Made by a program: the position numbers and the translations under genes
Part shown: one piece after another, positions 61,948 to 64,000 of the stretch
Layout of the letters: each line of letters begins with the position of its first letter
Numbering within the stretch: the first letter of the stretch is position 1
Notes under the pieces: generated by a model
What the model was told of the DNA's origin: nothing
What the model saw: only the letters and a program-made list of their open reading frames with translations
Databases searched by the model: none
Assembly (NCBI RefSeq): GCF_012910805.1
Contig: NZ_WTVK01000020.1
Coordinates: 27,825 to 91,824, forward strand
Origin: Aromatoleum evansii
Lineage (GTDB): Bacteria; Pseudomonadota; Gammaproteobacteria; Burkholderiales; Rhodocyclaceae
DNA length: 64,000 nt
Reading direction: 5' to 3'

Positions 61948-61973
61948 CGGCACCCTTCGGGGTGCCGTTTTTT
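61948..61973 (+). terminator. rho-independent terminator after tRNA-His fragment
   Basis: CGGCACCC-TTCG-GGGTGCCG with a stable UUCG-type tetraloop, followed by six T residues. Probably the original terminator of the tRNA-His gene. Confidence 0.9.
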
Positions 61974-62100
61974 CAAAACTCGGCCGTTTTTCTCAATACC
62001 CTCCAGTGCTCATATTGCATCGGCATGACTTGCCGATGGTCAAGGGGGCGAGGAACGGCAGCAGATCGACAGCATGGCCTGCCCTTCGCTCGTGACCCCC

Positions 62101-62552
62101 TCAAGCACGTCCAGCATCTGTCTCCAGCCATATTGAAAACTCCAGCGGTCTCAACCCGAAGCGGATCGCATTGCCGGGGTGAATCGCCTTGAACTCGGCC
62201 TGCGTCAGCGCAACAAAACGCCTCTGATCATCCTCTGCGACCGTGACGGGCAAGTCGGAGCGGATGGCGTCGTCGGCGTACTGCCCACCGCGCACGGTAG
62301 CGGCGACGGTTTCGGCCAGCTCATTGTGCGGTAGCGCAGGCGGAAGGTGTCAGGCGGGACGAGCTGCTGCTGCACGGCGACGTATTGTTGGCAGGAGCGT
62401 TCATAGGCCCAGACGAAGACATCGCGCAGCAGGGCGACGTCATTGAGTTCATACACGCCGAGCATCGCATCGACATAGGCCCGCTGCGGCACGTCGATGA
62501 AGGAGAGGGGGCAGAGGTTGCGCCGGATCAGCGGAATGTTGGCGGCCGGCCG
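62101..62552 (-). pseudogene. Fic-family protein, C-terminal remnant with frameshift
   Basis: One frame reads AANIPLIRRNLCPLSFIDVPQRAYVDAMLGVYELNDVALLRDVFVWAYERSCQQYVAVQQQLVPPDTFRLRYR. After about 62340 the continuation is in another frame (ELAETVAATVRGG...FVALTQAEFKAIHPGNAIRFGLRPLEFSIW). Both segments resemble the C-terminal half of large Fic/DOC family proteins. The Fic HPFxxGN motif itself is absent. A decayed gene next to the island boundary. Confidence 0.55.
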
Positions 62553-62581
62553 CGATACGTGCGGATAGTCGGGTCGGCCAG

Positions 62582-62875
62582 TTGGCACCAGACGCCGCCA
62601 ACGACCTGGAGCAGCTTGCGGATTTTCTTCATGACTCCGGGCTGGATCTGGGACCTGATCCTCGATGCTTGGCCACATTGTCCCGCCATCCGCATATCGG
62701 CCGGTGGATGACCCATGGCCTGCGCGAACTCGTGATCTCGCGCGGCCGAACAGGTTATTTGGCGCTCTATAGCTATGATGAGCAGCACGACGCGGTGCTC
62801 GTGCTGGGAGGACGACGATCATTGATGACTCGCCCGAGCGGCGTGCGCTGGGGCAGGGGACGGCAGGCGCGGTAG
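62582..62875 (+). pseudogene. ParE/RelE-like toxin, frame-disturbed
   Basis: Starts MAPDAANDLEQLADFLHDSG and later has LATLSRHPHIGRWMTHGLRELVISRGRTGYLALYSYDEQHDAVLVLG, the ParE pattern. Between them the open frame reads GLDLGPDPRC, while the neighbouring frame gives WDLILDA, the expected residues: a pair of compensating shifts of about 10 codons. The end (GRRSLMTRPSGVRWG) is also out of frame compared with the usual AIRHQREAGY. No antitoxin gene precedes it. Probably inactive. Confidence 0.55.
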
Positions 62876-62913
62876 GATGATGCATCCGCCGCCTTTCATC
62901 CGCACTGACCGCC

Positions 62914-63516
62914 ATGCCGCCTGCCCGTTCCGCCGCCGAGCCTGTTGACCTGCGCACGCTGACACGCCGCTTCGCCCACGCCGGCCGGCTGGAGGCGATC
63001 CTGTTGCGCCCGGCGCGACGGGCCGCGGCGCAGCCGGTGAGCGAGGCGCGCGCGCTGGCCGGCCGCGGACTCGCCGGGGACCACCGCGCCGCCTCCGGCC
63101 GCGGCGGCGGCAAGCGCCAACTGAGCCTGATCCAGGCCGAGCATCTGGCGGCGGTCGCGGCGCTGGCGGGCAGCGACGAGGTCGATCCGGCGCTGCTGCG
63201 GCGCAACCTGGTGGTCTCCGGCCTCAACCTGCTCGCCGCGCGCACGCTGTTCCGCGATCAGCCGCTGGTGCTGCGCATCGGCGCCGAGGTCGTGCTCGAG
63301 CTCACCGGCGTCTGCGAGCCCTGCTCGCGCATGGAGGAGGCGCTCGGCCCCGGGGGCTACAACGCGATGCGCGGCCACGGCGGCGTCGCCGCGCGCGTTC
63401 TTATTGGCGGCGTGCTGCGCATCGGCGACGCGGTCGTCTGCGAAGCGGCGCCGCCTGCGGCCGCGGCGCCCGGCGCCGACGCGCCCCTTACAACCCGCCC
63501 GGAGAACCCCGCATGA
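62914..63516 (+). CDS. MOSC domain protein
   Basis: A 200-residue protein with a MOSC domain (about 30-180): [40 protein letters not shown] and the conserved Cys in [32 protein letters not shown] domains handle molybdenum-cofactor sulfur or ligand transfer, as in YiiM-type proteins. The stop overlaps the NnrU start (ATGA), so the two are translationally coupled. Typical housekeeping composition; it marks the return to ordinary chromosome. Confidence 0.9.
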   Translation: MPPARSAAEPVDLRTLTRRFAHAGRLEAILLRPARRAAAQPVSEARALAGRGLAGDHRAASGRGGGKRQLSLIQAEHLAAVAALAGSDEVDPALLRRNLVVSGLNLLAARTLFRDQPLVLRIGAEVVLELTGVCEPCSRMEEALGPGGYNAMRGHGGVAARVLIGGVLRIGDAVVCEAAPPAAAAPGADAPLTTRPENPA

Positions 63517-64000
63517 TCGCCCTGATCCTCGGACTGCTGCTGTTCTTCAGCACCCATTCGGCGCGCATCTTCGCCGAGGACAACCGTGCCCAGTACATCG
63601 CCCACTACGGCCTGGCGAAATGGAAGCTGGCCTACTCGCTCGCCTCCGCGATCGGCCTCGGCCTGATCGTGTGGGGCTACGGCGCGGCGCGGCTCGACCC
63701 GCTCGTGCTGTGGGCGCCGGCGCCGTGGACGCGGCACCTGGCCGCGGTGCTGACGCTGCCCGCCTTCATCCTGATGGCCGCCGCTTACGTGCCCGGCACG
63801 CGACTGCGGGCGAAGCTCGGCCACCCTATGGTGATCGGCGTGCAGTTGTGGGCGCTCGCGCACCTGCTCGCCAACGGCGCGCTCGCCGACCTGCTGCTGT
63901 TCGGCTGCTTCCTGGTGTGGGCGATCGCGAGCTTCGTCGCCGCGCACCGGCGCGACCGGGCGCAGCGGGTGGTGCGGGGGGAAGGAGCGCTGGGTTGGGA
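63513..64000 (+). CDS. NnrU family membrane protein (3' end outside window)
   Basis: Begins [60 protein letters not shown] and continues with several hydrophobic helices to the window edge without a stop. NnrU proteins are integral membrane proteins linked to denitrification in some proteobacteria. HSARIF and KWKLAYSL are the family marks. The start overlaps the MOSC gene stop. Confidence 0.88.
   Translation, partial: MIALILGLLLFFSTHSARIFAEDNRAQYIAHYGLAKWKLAYSLASAIGLGLIVWGYGAARLDPLVLWAPAPWTRHLAAVLTLPAFILMAAAYVPGTRLRAKLGHPMVIGVQLWALAHLLANGALADLLLFGCFLVWAIASFVAAHRRDRAQRVVRGEGALGW

Noticed and set aside
62205..63245. Long minus-strand ORF of 346 codons over the MOSC gene
   Set aside because: Shadow frame in GC-rich DNA over a clear MOSC gene; only its C-terminal part (62205-62552) shows real similarity, to Fic proteins.

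Overview
The window reads as GC-rich chromosomal DNA from a betaproteobacterium, most likely of the Azoarcus/Thauera/Aromatoleum type (Rhodocyclales). This is inferred from codon use and gene families: phasin, DUF1840, NnrU, DUF6600 and families of small DUF stress proteins. No rRNA, intact tRNA or CRISPR array was seen.

Region 1 (about 1-34 kb) is an envelope and general-stress region. It holds the tail of a CheB/CheR-type fusion, two near-identical BON lipoproteins, an AI-2E permease, a giant cyclic beta-glucan synthase (GT84/GH94 type), a PLD-family lipoprotein, a PAS-GGDEF-EAL protein, a dihydrolipoamide dehydrogenase-like enzyme, a phasin, a fatty acid desaturase, a transglutaminase, a large FecR/DUF6600 protein and a CPA1 Na+/H+ antiporter. 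It also holds a dense set of tiny membrane, lipoprotein and stress genes (DUF1328, DUF3309, DUF883, DUF3096, DUF3185, DUF1840, CsbD, PRC-barrel, glycine zipper). Many of their upstream regions carry one palindrome, TCTGTNCG-N4-CGNACAGA. A copy also precedes a Crp/Fnr-family regulator gene at 33.7 kb. I propose a locally clustered stress regulon. Decayed gene fragments lie between these genes (PHB depolymerase, AI-2E permease, AsmA-like, cytochrome c peroxidase-like).

Region 2 (about 34.4-37.3 kb) is a scar zone. It has a truncated IS3 element fused to an IS66-like fragment, a Phd/ParE-type toxin-antitoxin pair, a 45-nt 3' fragment of tRNA-His and the C-terminal remnant of a tyrosine integrase.

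Region 3 (about 37.1-61.9 kb) is bounded by two identical 3' fragments of tRNA-His and looks like a genomic island. It holds a broken AcoR-like sigma-54 activator, a thioesterase, a TetR-controlled RND efflux system with three GTGACT-N12-AGTCAC operators, and a LysR regulator. It also holds a long minus-strand metabolic block: RuBisCO-like protein, DUF1537 kinase, SDR dehydrogenase, TRAP transporter DctPQM, pyruvate kinase, enolase and PEP carboxylase. This block can be read as uptake of an acid sugar, oxidation, phosphorylation and RLP-catalysed cleavage to a C3 phosphate, followed by dedicated lower-glycolytic and anaplerotic steps.

Region 4 (62-64 kb) is degraded Fic and ParE remnants followed by ordinary chromosomal genes (MOSC protein, NnrU).
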